Assembly: GCA_022842245.1 (NCBI GenBank)
Contig: JALHPZ010000040.1
Span: 1-48,212, forward strand
Direction of reading: 5' to 3'
Length of the DNA stretch: 48,212 nt
From: Gemmataceae bacterium
GTDB taxonomy: Bacteria; Planctomycetota; Planctomycetia; Gemmatales; Gemmataceae
In this document: in pieces, positions 1 through 9,458 of the stretch
How positions within the stretch are numbered: the stretch's first letter is position 1
Layout of the letters: the number at the start of each line of letters is the position of its first letter
Position numbers and translations under genes: made by a program
The notes under the pieces: generated by a model
Database searches by the model: none
What the model was told of the DNA's origin: nothing
Seen by the model: only the letters and a program-made list of their open reading frames with translations

Positions 1-2
1 GC

Positions 3-2465
3 GCCGTCGACGCCGAGAAGGACGGCGCGGACGCGGCGGCGGCGGCGCTCGCCGTCGTGACCACCACGCTGGCGGAGCTGGCGCGGCAATCGGCCGACGA
101 CCGCGACCGCCAGTTCGACGCCGTCGGCCGTGCCGCGCAATTCCATTCCTCCGCCGAAATGAACCGTGCCCAGGTGGAACGCCTGAGTCGGGAACAGACC
201 CGCAAGACCGCCGAAGCCGAGCGCGTGACTGCGGAGGCGACCGCGCTCGGCCAGGCGCTCGACGACCTCTCCCGCTCCGACGCCGACGTACAGCAGAAAC
301 TCGCCGCCCTCCGCACCGACCTCGCCCGCCTGCACGCCGAACAGACCGAACTGCGCCACCGCGCCGACGCCCTCCAGCCCGAACTGGACGCGAAGCGCGA
401 ACGACGCGGCGCGCTCGGCGGCCGTGCCGAAGTCCTCGACAACCTCGAACGCACGCAGGACGGCCTCGGCGCCGGCGTCCGCGAAGTCCTCGGTGCCGCC
501 GACTGCCCCGGCCGCCTCGGACTCGTCGCCGACCTTCTCACCGTGCCCCGCGAGATCGCCCCGCTCGTCGACATCGCCCTCGGCGAGACGGCGCAATACA
601 TCGCCGTGAAGGCCGCCGACCTCGACGCGATACTCGCCCGCTTCGCCACCCTTTCCGGCCGCGTCGGCTTCCTGCCCGTCGACGACCGCGCCGCGGAACC
701 CGCCGCCGATTCGGTCGCCCACCTTGTGCACTGCGATGTGCCCGGCCTCGCCCGCCGCCTCCTCGGCGACGTCCGTCTCGCGGACGACCTCTCTGCCGCC
801 CGCGACCTGCAACTGCTCTTCCCCGGCTCCCGCATTGTCACGCGCGCCGGCGAACGACTCGAGCCGGACGGCACGGTCGTCATCGGTCCCGTTCATGCCG
901 ACTCCGGCATCGTCTCGCGGAAGAGCGAACTCCGCGAACTGCGGGACCAGATCCGCGAACTGGAAGAGCGGATCGCAGTCCTGGACGCGGAGCAGTCGGG
1001 GCTGCGCGGCCGTGCCGGAACAATGGACGCCACGATTAGTGCACTCGACGCCGAGATCGGCACGCTTGCCGGCGAGGCCGGCACGCTGCGCGACCGCATC
1101 CTCGAACAGCGCCAACGTCGCGAACGACTCGTCGAGCTTGGCGAACTCGCGACGAGCGAAGCCGCCATCCTCGCACGCGAGCTGGCAAAGGCCGAAGCCG
1201 CCTGGCACGATGCCAAGCGCCAGGCCGACGCTGCCGACGCCGAGGCCGGCGAACTGAAGCGTCGTCTCGCCGAGGCCGAAGAGCAGGTCCGCGTCGCGGA
1301 AGCCACGCGCGATACGCGCCAAACGGAGAACACCGCCGCGCAGGTCGCCCTCACGCGCGTCAAGCAGCAACTCGCCGCGCTCAAGGCCCGCGCCGCCGAA
1401 CTCGAATCGGAAATCAAGCACCGCAAGATCGACGCCATCAACCTCGCCACCGCCGAGCGCACCCTGCGCGATCGCATGCTCGCGGCGCAACTCGACGTCT
1501 TGCGCGCGACGGCCGCCGCCGCCGACGCCTACGCCGACAAGGACGCCCGCGAGGTCCACGTCCGCGACGCCTCCGCGCGCCGCGAGGCCCTCCGCGCCGA
1601 GCGCGACCGCGTGCACGACGAACTCAAGGCCATCCGCGACGCCTGGAAGCAGCGCCAGGACCAGGCGCACGCCCACGAACTCACCGTCCGCGATCTCCAG
1701 AACCGCCGCGACGGCATCGCCTCACGCCTCAAGGACGACTACGCCGTCGAGATCGCCGAACTCGCCGACGCCCCGCCCCTCGAAGGCTCCCTCGACGACG
1801 CCCACGACGAAATCGACGACCTCAAACGCAAGATCGCCAAGCTCGGCAGCGTCAACCTCGAAGCCCTCGAACAACTCGCCGCCGAGGAGGCCCGCGAGAA
1901 AGCCATCCGCAAGGACTTCGACGACCTCACCGAAGCCGAGAAGTCCCTGCTCGAGATCATCGAGAAGATCAACACCGACAGCCGCAAGCTCTTCGCCGAG
2001 ACGCTCAAGACCGTCACCGCGCACTTCCAGGAACTCTTCCGCAAGCTCTTCGGCGGCGGCATGGCCGACATCGTCCTCGAAGACCCCAACGACATCCTCG
2101 AGACCGGCATCGAGATCACCGCCCGGCCCCCCGGCAAGGAACTCCGCAGCATCTCGCTGCTCTCCGGCGGCGAGAAGACGCTCACCGCCATCGCGCTGCT
2201 GCTGGCGATCTTCCGCAGCCGCCCCAGCCCCTTCTGCCTGCTGGACGAGGTCGACGCCGCCCTCGACGAAGCCAACACCGGCCGCCTCGCCGACATCATC
2301 AAGGAGTTCCGCGAGAAGTCGCAGTTCATTATCGTCACGCACAAGAAGCGGACGATGGCGATGGCGGACGTGCTCCACGGCGTGACGATGCAGGAGAGCG
2401 GCGTGAGCAAGCAGGTGGCCACTCGCATCGAGGACTGGCCCGACGAACCGCAGGCCGCCGCGTGA
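3..2465 (+). CDS. smc: Chromosome segregation protein SMC, C-terminal part (5' truncated by window edge)
   Basis: The reading frame is open to the left edge, so the N-terminal head with Walker A lies outside. What remains is a coiled coil, the SMC hinge (roughly residues 125-270 counted from the GTG at 57), a second long coiled coil rich in Ala/Glu/Arg, and the C-terminal ABC head. The head has the signature LSGGEK near residue 702, Walker B with D-loop FCLLDEVDAALD near 726, and the H-loop IIVTHKKRTM. This order is diagnostic of SMC, the ATPase that entraps and organises chromosomal DNA with ScpA and ScpB; neither partner is visible here. RecN and SbcC are excluded by the hinge sequence and head spacing. 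The GTG at 57 is not the true start. Confidence 0.95.
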   Translation, partial: AVDAEKDGADAAAAALAVVTTTLAELARQSADDRDRQFDAVGRAAQFHSSAEMNRAQVERLSREQTRKTAEAERVTAEATALGQALDDLSRSDADVQQKLAALRTDLARLHAEQTELRHRADALQPELDAKRERRGALGGRAEVLDNLERTQDGLGAGVREVLGAADCPGRLGLVADLLTVPREIAPLVDIALGETAQYIAVKAADLDAILARFATLSGRVGFLPVDDRAAEPAADSVAHLVHCDVPGLARRLLGDVRLADDLSAARDLQLLFPGSRIVTRAGERLEPDGTVVIGPVHADSGIVSRKSELRELRDQIRELEERIAVLDAEQSGLRGRAGTMDATISALDAEIGTLAGEAGTLRDRILEQRQRRERLVELGELATSEAAILARELAKAEAAWHDAKRQADAADAEAGELKRRLAEAEEQVRVAEATRDTRQTENTAAQVALTRVKQQLAALKARAAELESEIKHRKIDAINLATAERTLRDRMLAAQLDVLRATAAAADAYADKDAREVHVRDASARREALRAERDRVHDELKAIRDAWKQRQDQAHAHELTVRDLQNRRDGIASRLKDDYAVEIAELADAPPLEGSLDDAHDEIDDLKRKIAKLGSVNLEALEQLAAEEAREKAIRKDFDDLTEAEKSLLEIIEKINTDSRKLFAETLKTVTAHFQELFRKLFGGGMADIVLEDPNDILETGIEITARPPGKELRSISLLSGGEKTLTAIALLLAIFRSRPSPFCLLDEVDAALDEANTGRLADIIKEFREKSQFIIVTHKKRTMAMADVLHGVTMQESGVSKQVATRIEDWPDEPQAAA

Positions 2466-2507
2466 CCGGCCCCGAGTTCCTCCGCCGCCCCCGCGCCACC
2501 CCCCGGC

Positions 2508-2546
2508 GGACCCACTCGCGTTTTCCGGACCCACTCCGGGTTTTCC
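2508..2546. repeat. Two-copy tandem direct repeat between smc and the WD40 kinase
   Basis: GGACCCACTCGCGTTTTCC at 2508-2526 is followed directly by GGACCCACTCCGGGTTTTCC at 2527-2546. The copies differ by one inserted base and one or two substitutions in the middle. They lie 130-170 bases before the kinase start in an intergenic stretch of 213 bases that otherwise shows nothing clear. They could be a regulator binding site or simple slippage. Confidence 0.6.
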
Positions 2547-2678
2547 GGTTTTATTGTGTCCCGATAACGACTTGCGCCGATGTCAGATCCGTCGCCCGGA
2601 CTGGTTTGATGCCGGAAGGGCGCTTCCTTTCCCGCGCATCATCGCTTAAGATCGCCGCATCAGGATCGGCGTCGCCCC

Positions 2679-5600
2679 ATGATCGAACCCTCCACTAGCG
2701 ACGCGACCCAGGTCCAGAGCGGCAGCCCCACCGTCAGCGGCGAAACCCTGCTCGGGTTTCCCGCCATCCCCGGCTACCAGATCGTTCGCGAAGTGGGCCG
2801 CGGCGGCATGGGGGTCGTCTACGAAGCCAAGCATCTCTCGCTCGATCGCTCGGCCGCCATCAAGCTGATGCAAAAGAACGACGGTCTGCACCAGGCGCGC
2901 TTCCTCGCCGAAGGACAGATCATCGCGGCGGTCAAGCACCCGAACGTGGTCGAAATCTTCGATCTGGGCGAATCGAGTTCGGGGCCGTTCATCGCGATGG
3001 AACTGCTGGGGGGCGGGACCTTTTCGAAGCCGCTGAAGGCCGGGGCGCTGGAACCGCGCCGCGCGGCGGACATCCTCGCGCAGATCGCGTCGGGCGTCGG
3101 CGCGGCCCACGAGATCGGCATCGTGCACCGCGACCTGAAGCCGGGGAACGTGCTTTTCGACGCGCTCGGCCAGCCGAAGGTGACGGACTTCGGCCTGGCG
3201 AAGCGGAGCGACTTCGAATTGACGCTGACGAGCGAAGCCGCCGGCACGCCGAGCTACATGGCCCCGGAACAGGCGCGGGCGATGAAGTTCGTCGGCCCGC
3301 CGGCGGATGTCTGGTCGTTGGGCGTGATGCTGTACGAGAGCCTGACGGGCCGCCGGCCGTTCGTGGCCGAGACGGACGCGGCGCTGCTCCATTCGATCCA
3401 GAACGACGATCCGCCGACGCTGCGGACGGTCTCCAAGACGGTGCCGCACGACCTCGAAACGATCTGTTTGAAGTGCCTCGAAAAGGAACCGGAGCGGCGG
3501 TATCCGAGCGCGAAGGAACTGGCGGCGGACCTGACGGCGTGGCTGCACGACCAGCCCATCGCGGCGCGCCGGGCGACGCCCGTGGAGCGGGCGATGCTCT
3601 GGGTGCGCCGCAAGCCGGCGGTGGCGGCGGCATGGGCGCTGGGGCTGCTGGTGGTGCTGCTGGGAACCTTCGCCGCGACGGCCGGCGTGCTGTGGCGGAA
3701 GTCGGAGCACGAGAAGGGGATCGCGGTGGGGCTGCGGGGCGAGGCGGAGAGCGCGCGGGACGCGGCGGAGCAAGCGAAATCCGCGGAGGAGATCGCCCGG
3801 AAGCAGGTCGAGTTGGAACGCGGGAAACTCGCGGTGTTCGTGTACGGCCGCACGATGCAGGTGGCGCATCAGGAATGGCGGGAGGGGAACTTCGTCGCGA
3901 TGCGCGCGCTGCTCGCCGACACCGAACCCCGGCACCGCGGCTGGGAATGGCGATACCTCAACCGACTCGCCGATCCGTCGCTGCTGACCCTCAAGGGGCA
4001 CACGGGCGGCGTGAACGCGGCGGCGTTCAGCCGGGACGGGACACGGATCGTCACCGGCAGCACGGACAACACCGCCAGGGTGTGGAACGCGACGACCGGC
4101 ACCAAAGTCATCACTCTGAAAGGACACGCGAGCTTCGTGTTCGCGGCGACGTTCAGCCCGGACGGCGCGCGGATCGTCACTGGAAGTTGGGACCGGACGG
4201 CGAAGGTGTGGAACGCGAAGACGGGAAAGGAGGAATTCTCGCTCAAGGGTCACACGGCCAGTGTGACCGCGGTTTCGATGAGTTTCGACGGCACGCGGAT
4301 CGCCACCGGGAGCGGCGACGGTACGGCAAAGGTGTGGGACGCGAAAACAGGTACGGAACTGCTCGCGCTGAAGGGGCACGCGGACCGCGTGGACGCGGTG
4401 GCTTTCAACCCGGACGGCACGCGCGTCGTTACCGGGAGCTACGACCGGACGGCGAAAGTGTGGGACTCGAAAACGGGAACGGAGGTACTCGCCCTCAAGG
4501 GAAACGCGGACGGCGTGCGAGCGGTGTCGTACAGCCCGGACGGCGCGCGAATCGTCACGGGCTGTCGGGACGGACTGGCGAAAGTGTGGGACGCGAAGAC
4601 GGGGAAAGAGGTCTTCGCGCTCAAGGGGCACGCCGGCGGCGTCACTGCGGCGTCGTACAGTCCGGACGGTGCGCGGATCCTCACGGGAAGCGGAGACTAC
4701 TCGGCGAAAGTGTGGGACGCGCAAACGGGAACCGAGGTGTTCGCGCTGAAGGGGCACACGGACCGCCTGGATGCGACGACGTACAGCTCGGATGGCATGC
4801 GTATCGTCACCGGAAGCTGGGACTGGACGGCGAAGGTGTGGGATGCGGAAACGGGAACCGAGATGTTCGCCCTGAAAGGGCACGCGGACCGCGTGAACGC
4901 GGCGGGGTTCGCCCCCGACGCCACGCGGATCGTGACCGGCAGCGGCGACAACACGGCTAAGGTGTGGGACGCGCGAACGGGGGCCGAGACGCTCGCCCTC
5001 AAGGGGCACACCGACCGGGTGTCGGCCGCATCGTTCAGTCCGGACGGAATGCGCATCGTCACCGGAAGCCGGGACAACACGGCGAAGGTGTGGGACGCGA
5101 AGACCGGGACCGAACAACTCGCCCTCAAGGGGCACACCGACCGGGTGTCGGCCGTGTCGTTCAGTCCGGACGGCGCGCGGATCGTCACCGGCAGCGGCGA
5201 CAATACGGCGAAAGTCTGGGACGCGAAGACGGGGAAGGAGTTGTTCGCGCTCAAGGGGCACACGGGCACCGTGGCGTCGGCGTCGTTCAGCCCGGACGGC
5301 ACGCGGATTGTCACCGGAAGCCAGGACATGACCGCGAGCGTGTGGGATGCGCGGAAGGGGACCGTGATACTCTCGCTCAAGGGTCACACGGGCGGCGTGC
5401 ATGCCGCGTCGTTCAGCCCGGACGGCACGCGGATCGTCACCGGCAGCGGCGACAATACGGCGAAAGTCTGGGACGCGAAGACGGGGACGGAACTGTTCGC
5501 CCTCAAGGGGCATACGGGCAGCGTGACCGCGGCGTCGTTCAGTCCGGACGGCGCGCGGATCGTCACCGGCAGCGGAGACAATACGGCGAAGATCTGGGAC

Positions 5601-5774
5601 GCGCAGACGGGGGCCGAGTTGCTGGCCCTCAAGCGGCACACGAATTCGGTGTTCGCGGCGTCGTTCAGCCCGGACGGCACGCGCATCGTCGTCGGCAGCG
5701 CCGACGGCGCCGTCCGCATCTACGATTCCCGCCCCATCCGTCGCGAGTCCCTTCCGCCGGACGGCCGGAACTAG
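2679..5774 (+). CDS. Membrane-anchored Ser/Thr protein kinase with 14 WD40 repeats
   Basis: The kinase domain spans about residues 33-290. It has the glycine loop G40-R-G-G-M-G-V-V-Y, Lys62 in AIKL, catalytic loop H150-R-D-L-K-P-G-N, D170-F-G, and the APE motif near 195, so all key catalytic residues are present (PknB-like family). One transmembrane helix at about 314-337 is followed by a short Ala/Glu-rich coiled coil (345-385). From about residue 436 to 1023 there are 14 WD40 repeats, each with LxLKGH, SPDG and AKVWDAKTG elements. The topology implies a cytoplasmic kinase and a WD40 sensor or scaffold on the other side of the membrane. This architecture is common in Planctomycetes. The ATG at 2679 is the only start that keeps the usual short N-terminal extension. 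Substrate unknown. Confidence 0.95.
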   Translation: MIEPSTSDATQVQSGSPTVSGETLLGFPAIPGYQIVREVGRGGMGVVYEAKHLSLDRSAAIKLMQKNDGLHQARFLAEGQIIAAVKHPNVVEIFDLGESSSGPFIAMELLGGGTFSKPLKAGALEPRRAADILAQIASGVGAAHEIGIVHRDLKPGNVLFDALGQPKVTDFGLAKRSDFELTLTSEAAGTPSYMAPEQARAMKFVGPPADVWSLGVMLYESLTGRRPFVAETDAALLHSIQNDDPPTLRTVSKTVPHDLETICLKCLEKEPERRYPSAKELAADLTAWLHDQPIAARRATPVERAMLWVRRKPAVAAAWALGLLVVLLGTFAATAGVLWRKSEHEKGIAVGLRGEAESARDAAEQAKSAEEIARKQVELERGKLAVFVYGRTMQVAHQEWREGNFVAMRALLADTEPRHRGWEWRYLNRLADPSLLTLKGHTGGVNAAAFSRDGTRIVTGSTDNTARVWNATTGTKVITLKGHASFVFAATFSPDGARIVTGSWDRTAKVWNAKTGKEEFSLKGHTASVTAVSMSFDGTRIATGSGDGTAKVWDAKTGTELLALKGHADRVDAVAFNPDGTRVVTGSYDRTAKVWDSKTGTEVLALKGNADGVRAVSYSPDGARIVTGCRDGLAKVWDAKTGKEVFALKGHAGGVTAASYSPDGARILTGSGDYSAKVWDAQTGTEVFALKGHTDRLDATTYSSDGMRIVTGSWDWTAKVWDAETGTEMFALKGHADRVNAAGFAPDATRIVTGSGDNTAKVWDARTGAETLALKGHTDRVSAASFSPDGMRIVTGSRDNTAKVWDAKTGTEQLALKGHTDRVSAVSFSPDGARIVTGSGDNTAKVWDAKTGKELFALKGHTGTVASASFSPDGTRIVTGSQDMTASVWDARKGTVILSLKGHTGGVHAASFSPDGTRIVTGSGDNTAKVWDAKTGTELFALKGHTGSVTAASFSPDGARIVTGSGDNTAKIWDAQTGAELLALKRHTNSVFAASFSPDGTRIVVGSADGAVRIYDSRPIRRESLPPDGRN
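3987..5750 (+). repeat. 14 tandem 126-bp repeats encoding WD40 blades
   Basis: The codon for the lysine of LKGH recurs every 126 bases from 3993 to 5631 without any insertion or deletion, giving 14 units of 42 codons. Units 9, 10, 12 and 13 are nearly identical at the DNA level. Fourteen units would build two seven-bladed propellers. The regular spacing reflects protein repeats, not a CRISPR array. Confidence 0.93.
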
Positions 5775-5882
5775 GCGAGCGCGTAACCGGTTGACGATCT
5801 CGTCGCGGCCCCGCCCTGCCCGCACTCCTACGATAGCCGCATGGCTTCGACACAAGGCGATTCCACCATCGGAGACGACGAC

Positions 5883-8282
5883 ATGATGCGCACCCAGGCG
5901 GCGGCGACGGCGCTGGCGCTCTTCGCCCTTGCGAACCCGGCGCCCGGACAGACGACGTACCAGAAACCGCCGCAGGCGATCCTCGACGTGCTGCACGCGG
6001 AGCCATCGCCGTCGGTGAGCCTGAACCCGTCGCGGGATACGCTGGCGCTCGTGCAGTACGCCCGATATCCGGGGATCGCGGAGCTCGCGGAGCCGCAGTT
6101 GCGCTTGGCGGGGCTGCGGTTCAACCCGAAGACGAGCGGCCCGGCGCGGCCGCCGCGCGTGACGGCGATCACCTTCATGCCCGTAGAAGGCGGTCATCCG
6201 CGGCCGGTGGAACTGCCGGCGGGCAAAGTGGGGGCGCCCGACTGGTCGCCGGACGGCAAGCGCTTCGCGCTGACGGTGACGACGGCGGACGCGATCGAAC
6301 TGTACGTGGCGGAGCTGGCGGACCTGAAGCTGCGGAAGATCCCGGATTTGAAGCTCAACGGCGTGCTGGGGGACCCGGTGCAGTGGATGCCGGATTCGCG
6401 GCACATCATCGTGCGCGCCGTGCCGGCGGGCCGCGGGAAGGCGCCCGAAGCGCCGCTGGCGCCGCCCGGCCCCACGGTGCAGGAGACGAGCGGCAAGACG
6501 GGACCGGTGCGGACGTATCAGGACCTGCTGCAGAACGCGCACGACGAGGCGGTCTTCGAGCATTACGCGACGTCGCAACTGGCGATCGTGGACTCCGCGA
6601 CGGGCGGCGTGGCGCTGGGCGGGAAGCCGGCGCTCTACACGAACGCGTCGATTTCGCCGGATGGCAAATACCTGTTGGTGACACGGCTGAAACGGCCGTT
6701 TTCGTACCTCTACACGGCGTCGGCGTTCCCGAAGGTGGTGGAAGTGTGGGACGAACAGTCGCGCGTGGTGCGGACGATCGCGGACCTGCCGCTGCAGGAC
6801 AAGGTGCCGATCGAGGGCGTGCCGACGGGTCCGCGCAGCATCGGCTGGATGCCGACGAAGGACGCGACGTTGATGTGGGTGGAGGCGCTGGACGGCGGCG
6901 ATCCGAAGGTGAAGGTGCCGCACCGCGACCAGGCGTTCGGCCTGAGCTTCCCGCTGCCCGCGAACGACGAGGCGACGAAGCTGTTCAAGATCGAACATCG
7001 GTACAGCGGCATCAGCTATTTCCCGGACGGCGACCGGGTGCTCGTGAGCGACTACGACCGCGACCGGCGCTGGACGCGGACGGTGCTGCGGAGGCTCTCC
7101 GCTCCCGAGGCCGAGCCTGCGGTGATCTTCGACCGCTCCATCCAGGACCGGTACAACGATCCCGGCTCACCATTGACAAAGCGGATGGCGAACGGCCGCA
7201 CGGCGCTGTGGGTCGTCGGGAATTCGCTGTTCCTTTCGAGCGCCGGCGCAACGCCGAAGGGCGACCGGCCGTTCCTCGATCGTTTCGACCTGGCGACGAA
7301 GAAATCCGAACGGCTCTTTCAGTGCGGCGAAGGCGTCTACGAGTCGGCGTCGCCCTTGAACGACGAGGGGACGAAGCTGCTCATCCGCCGCGAATCGCCG
7401 ACCGATCCGGGCAACTACTTCCACCGCGACGGTGCGAAGGAGACGCCGATCACGACGTTCGTCGACCCCGCGCCGGTGCTGCGGAAGATCAAGAAGCAAC
7501 TCGTGACGACGAAACGGCCCGACGGCGTGACGGTGTCGTTCACGCTGATGCTGCCGCCGGACTACAAGGAGGGGGAACGTCGGCCGACGGTCTTCTGGGC
7601 GTACCCGCGCGAGTTCAACTCGGCCGACACGGCCGGGCAGGTGAGCGGTAGTACGGATCGCTTCACCACCATCGCCGGCATGTCGCACCTGTTCTTCCTG
7701 CTGCACGGCTACGTGGTGATGGACGACGTGAGCGTGCCGATCGTGGGAGCGCCGGACAAGGCGAACGACACGTTCGTGGAGCAGCTGGTGGGCAGCGCGA
7801 AGGCGGCGATCGACAAGGCCGTCGAGATGGGGCCGGTGGACCGCGACCGGATCGGCGTCGGCGGCCACAGCTACGGCGCGTTCATGACGGCGAACCTGCT
7901 GGCGCATTCGGACCTCTTCCGCGCCGGCATCGCCCGCAGCGGAGCGTACAACCGCACGCTCACGCCGTTCGGGTTCCAGAACGAGCGCCGCACCTTCTGG
8001 GAAGCGCCGCAGGTGTACGCGACGATGTCGCCGTTCCACAACGCCCACAAACTCAATGAACCGATCCTGCTCATCCACGGAGAGGCCGACAACAACCCCG
8101 GCACCTTCCCGGTGCAGAGCGAGCGCCTCTACCAGGCGATTCGCGGCAACGGCGGCACGGCAAGGCTGGTGATGCTGCCGCACGAGTCCCACGGCTACGC
8201 CGCGAAGGAAAGCATCGAGCACGTGCTGGCGGAGCAATTCGCGTGGTTCGACGCGCACGTGAAGGGGGCGGCCTCGCGATGA
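5883..8282 (+). CDS. Secreted S9-family (prolyl oligopeptidase-like) serine peptidase
   Basis: The product is about 799 residues. The C-terminal third is an alpha/beta hydrolase with nucleophile motif GGHSYGAF (Ser about 663), an acidic candidate in HGEADNNPG and the catalytic His in PHESHGY. The N-terminal two thirds looks like the beta-propeller of S9 peptidases, with segments such as WSPDGKRFALTV and ISPDGKYLLV. I chose the ATG at 5883 over the in-frame ATG at 5841 because a GGAG sits 9 bases upstream and because it begins a signal peptide (MMRTQAAATALALFALA). The family includes dipeptidyl and glutamyl peptidases; the exact specificity cannot be read. The stop overlaps the next start (ATGA), so the two genes are probably translationally coupled. 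Confidence 0.9.
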   Translation: MMRTQAAATALALFALANPAPGQTTYQKPPQAILDVLHAEPSPSVSLNPSRDTLALVQYARYPGIAELAEPQLRLAGLRFNPKTSGPARPPRVTAITFMPVEGGHPRPVELPAGKVGAPDWSPDGKRFALTVTTADAIELYVAELADLKLRKIPDLKLNGVLGDPVQWMPDSRHIIVRAVPAGRGKAPEAPLAPPGPTVQETSGKTGPVRTYQDLLQNAHDEAVFEHYATSQLAIVDSATGGVALGGKPALYTNASISPDGKYLLVTRLKRPFSYLYTASAFPKVVEVWDEQSRVVRTIADLPLQDKVPIEGVPTGPRSIGWMPTKDATLMWVEALDGGDPKVKVPHRDQAFGLSFPLPANDEATKLFKIEHRYSGISYFPDGDRVLVSDYDRDRRWTRTVLRRLSAPEAEPAVIFDRSIQDRYNDPGSPLTKRMANGRTALWVVGNSLFLSSAGATPKGDRPFLDRFDLATKKSERLFQCGEGVYESASPLNDEGTKLLIRRESPTDPGNYFHRDGAKETPITTFVDPAPVLRKIKKQLVTTKRPDGVTVSFTLMLPPDYKEGERRPTVFWAYPREFNSADTAGQVSGSTDRFTTIAGMSHLFFLLHGYVVMDDVSVPIVGAPDKANDTFVEQLVGSAKAAIDKAVEMGPVDRDRIGVGGHSYGAFMTANLLAHSDLFRAGIARSGAYNRTLTPFGFQNERRTFWEAPQVYATMSPFHNAHKLNEPILLIHGEADNNPGTFPVQSERLYQAIRGNGGTARLVMLPHESHGYAAKESIEHVLAEQFAWFDAHVKGAASR

Positions 8283-9412
8283 ACGGACTCGACGCCCTCG
8301 CCCGCGACGGCTTCGCCCCGCTGCGCGGGAAGCGCGTCGGCCTCGTCACCCATCCCGCGGCGCTGTCGGGCACTTTCCGATCCGCTGCGGAACTCTTCAC
8401 AGCCCACACGAACCTCGTCGCCCTCTTCGGCCCCGAGCACGGCTTCACCGGCGAAGACCAGGACCTCGTCCCCGTCGCCGACTCCGCATCCGCGATTCCC
8501 GTCCACTCGCTCTACGGCGACACCTTCGCGAGCTTAAAGCCCACGCCGGACATGCTCGCGGGCCTCGACGTCCTCGCCATCGACCTCGTGGACGTCGGCA
8601 GCCGGTACTACACCTTCCAGGCCACGATGCTCTACTGCCTCGAAGCGTGCGCCGAGGCGGGCGTGCCCGTCGTCGTGCTCGATCGCCCGAACCCGCTCGG
8701 CCGTGCGGTCGAAGGCCCGACCGTGCGCCCCGGCTTCGCGAGCTTCGTCGGCGCGCACCCGATCGCGACGCGCCACGGCCTGACGATCGGCGAACTCGCA
8801 CGGCTCTACCGGGCCGAGCGCGCCCCGAACGTCAATCTCACCGTGATCCCGTGCGACGCCGACGCGACGGTGGACCGATTCCTCCTTCCGCCTTCGCCGA
8901 ATATGCCGACCGTTGCCACGGCGATTGTCTATCCGGGAATGTGCCTCGTCGAAGGCACGAACCTCAGCGAAGGGCGCGGCACCACGCGGCCGTTCGAATA
9001 CGTCGGCTTCCCCGGCATCGACCCGCGACGGCTTGCCGAACGGTTGAACACCGACGGATTACCCGACGTGCATTTCCTCCCGGTCTCGTTCCGCCCGACG
9101 TTCCAGAAGCACGCCGGCGAGAGCTGCGGCGGCGTCTTCGTCGCGCCGACCGGCGAGGCGTTCCCACCCGTCCGCACCGGCCTCGCGGTCCTCATTGCTT
9201 ATCGCGATCTCCTCGGCGACCGCTTCCGCTGGCGCACGGAACGCTACGAATTCGTCGATACCATTCCCGCCATCGACCTGCTCTTCGGCAGCGATCGCGA
9301 GCGGAGGATGATCGAGGCCGGCGCCCGCTGGCGCGAGATCGCGAAGTTATGGGAGCCGGAGGAAGCCGCCTTCCGCGAACGGAGCGAACAGTATCGGCGG
9401 AAACGGGATTGA
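8279..9412 (+). CDS. DUF1343 / NamZ-like exo-beta-N-acetylmuramidase
   Basis: The 377-residue product matches the DUF1343 family, whose characterised member NamZ releases N-acetylmuramic acid from peptidoglycan fragments. Visible family motifs are GLVTHPAAL near the N terminus, FGPEHGFTG, HSLYGDT, DLVDVGSRYYTF, VLDRPNPLGR, EGRGTTRPFEYVGFPG and a terminal RYEFVDTIPAIDLL. No signal peptide is obvious at the ATG at 8279, so the protein may be cytoplasmic or the leader may be non-canonical. The start is set by the ATGA overlap with the upstream peptidase; an in-frame GTG at 8243 lies deep inside that gene. Co-translation with a peptidase suggests turnover of cell-wall or other polymers, although many planctomycetes have thin peptidoglycan. 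Confidence 0.85.
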   Translation: MNGLDALARDGFAPLRGKRVGLVTHPAALSGTFRSAAELFTAHTNLVALFGPEHGFTGEDQDLVPVADSASAIPVHSLYGDTFASLKPTPDMLAGLDVLAIDLVDVGSRYYTFQATMLYCLEACAEAGVPVVVLDRPNPLGRAVEGPTVRPGFASFVGAHPIATRHGLTIGELARLYRAERAPNVNLTVIPCDADATVDRFLLPPSPNMPTVATAIVYPGMCLVEGTNLSEGRGTTRPFEYVGFPGIDPRRLAERLNTDGLPDVHFLPVSFRPTFQKHAGESCGGVFVAPTGEAFPPVRTGLAVLIAYRDLLGDRFRWRTERYEFVDTIPAIDLLFGSDRERRMIEAGARWREIAKLWEPEEAAFRERSEQYRRKRD

Positions 9413-9437
9413 GGATTCGCGGGCCGACGGTTAATCT
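9409..9437 (+). promoter_or_regulatory. Weak promoter candidate for the DUF4365-like gene
   Basis: TTGAGG (9409-9414) and TAATCT (9432-9437) are separated by 17 bases and lie 21 bases before the TTG start. The -35 match is partial and the -10 match is poor, and the element overlaps the end of the upstream gene. Offered only as a candidate. Confidence 0.25.
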
Positions 9438-9458
9438 GCCTCCACACGGGAGTTCGCC

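Noticed and set aside
3987..5750. Possible CRISPR array because of regular spacing
   Set aside because: Units are contiguous coding WD40 blades with no unique spacers and no cas genes nearby.
2646..6998. A 1450-codon open frame on the minus strand
   Set aside because: It lies opposite the WD40 kinase and S9 peptidase genes, is Arg/His/Pro-rich and shows no domain. It is a by-product of high GC and repeated codons.
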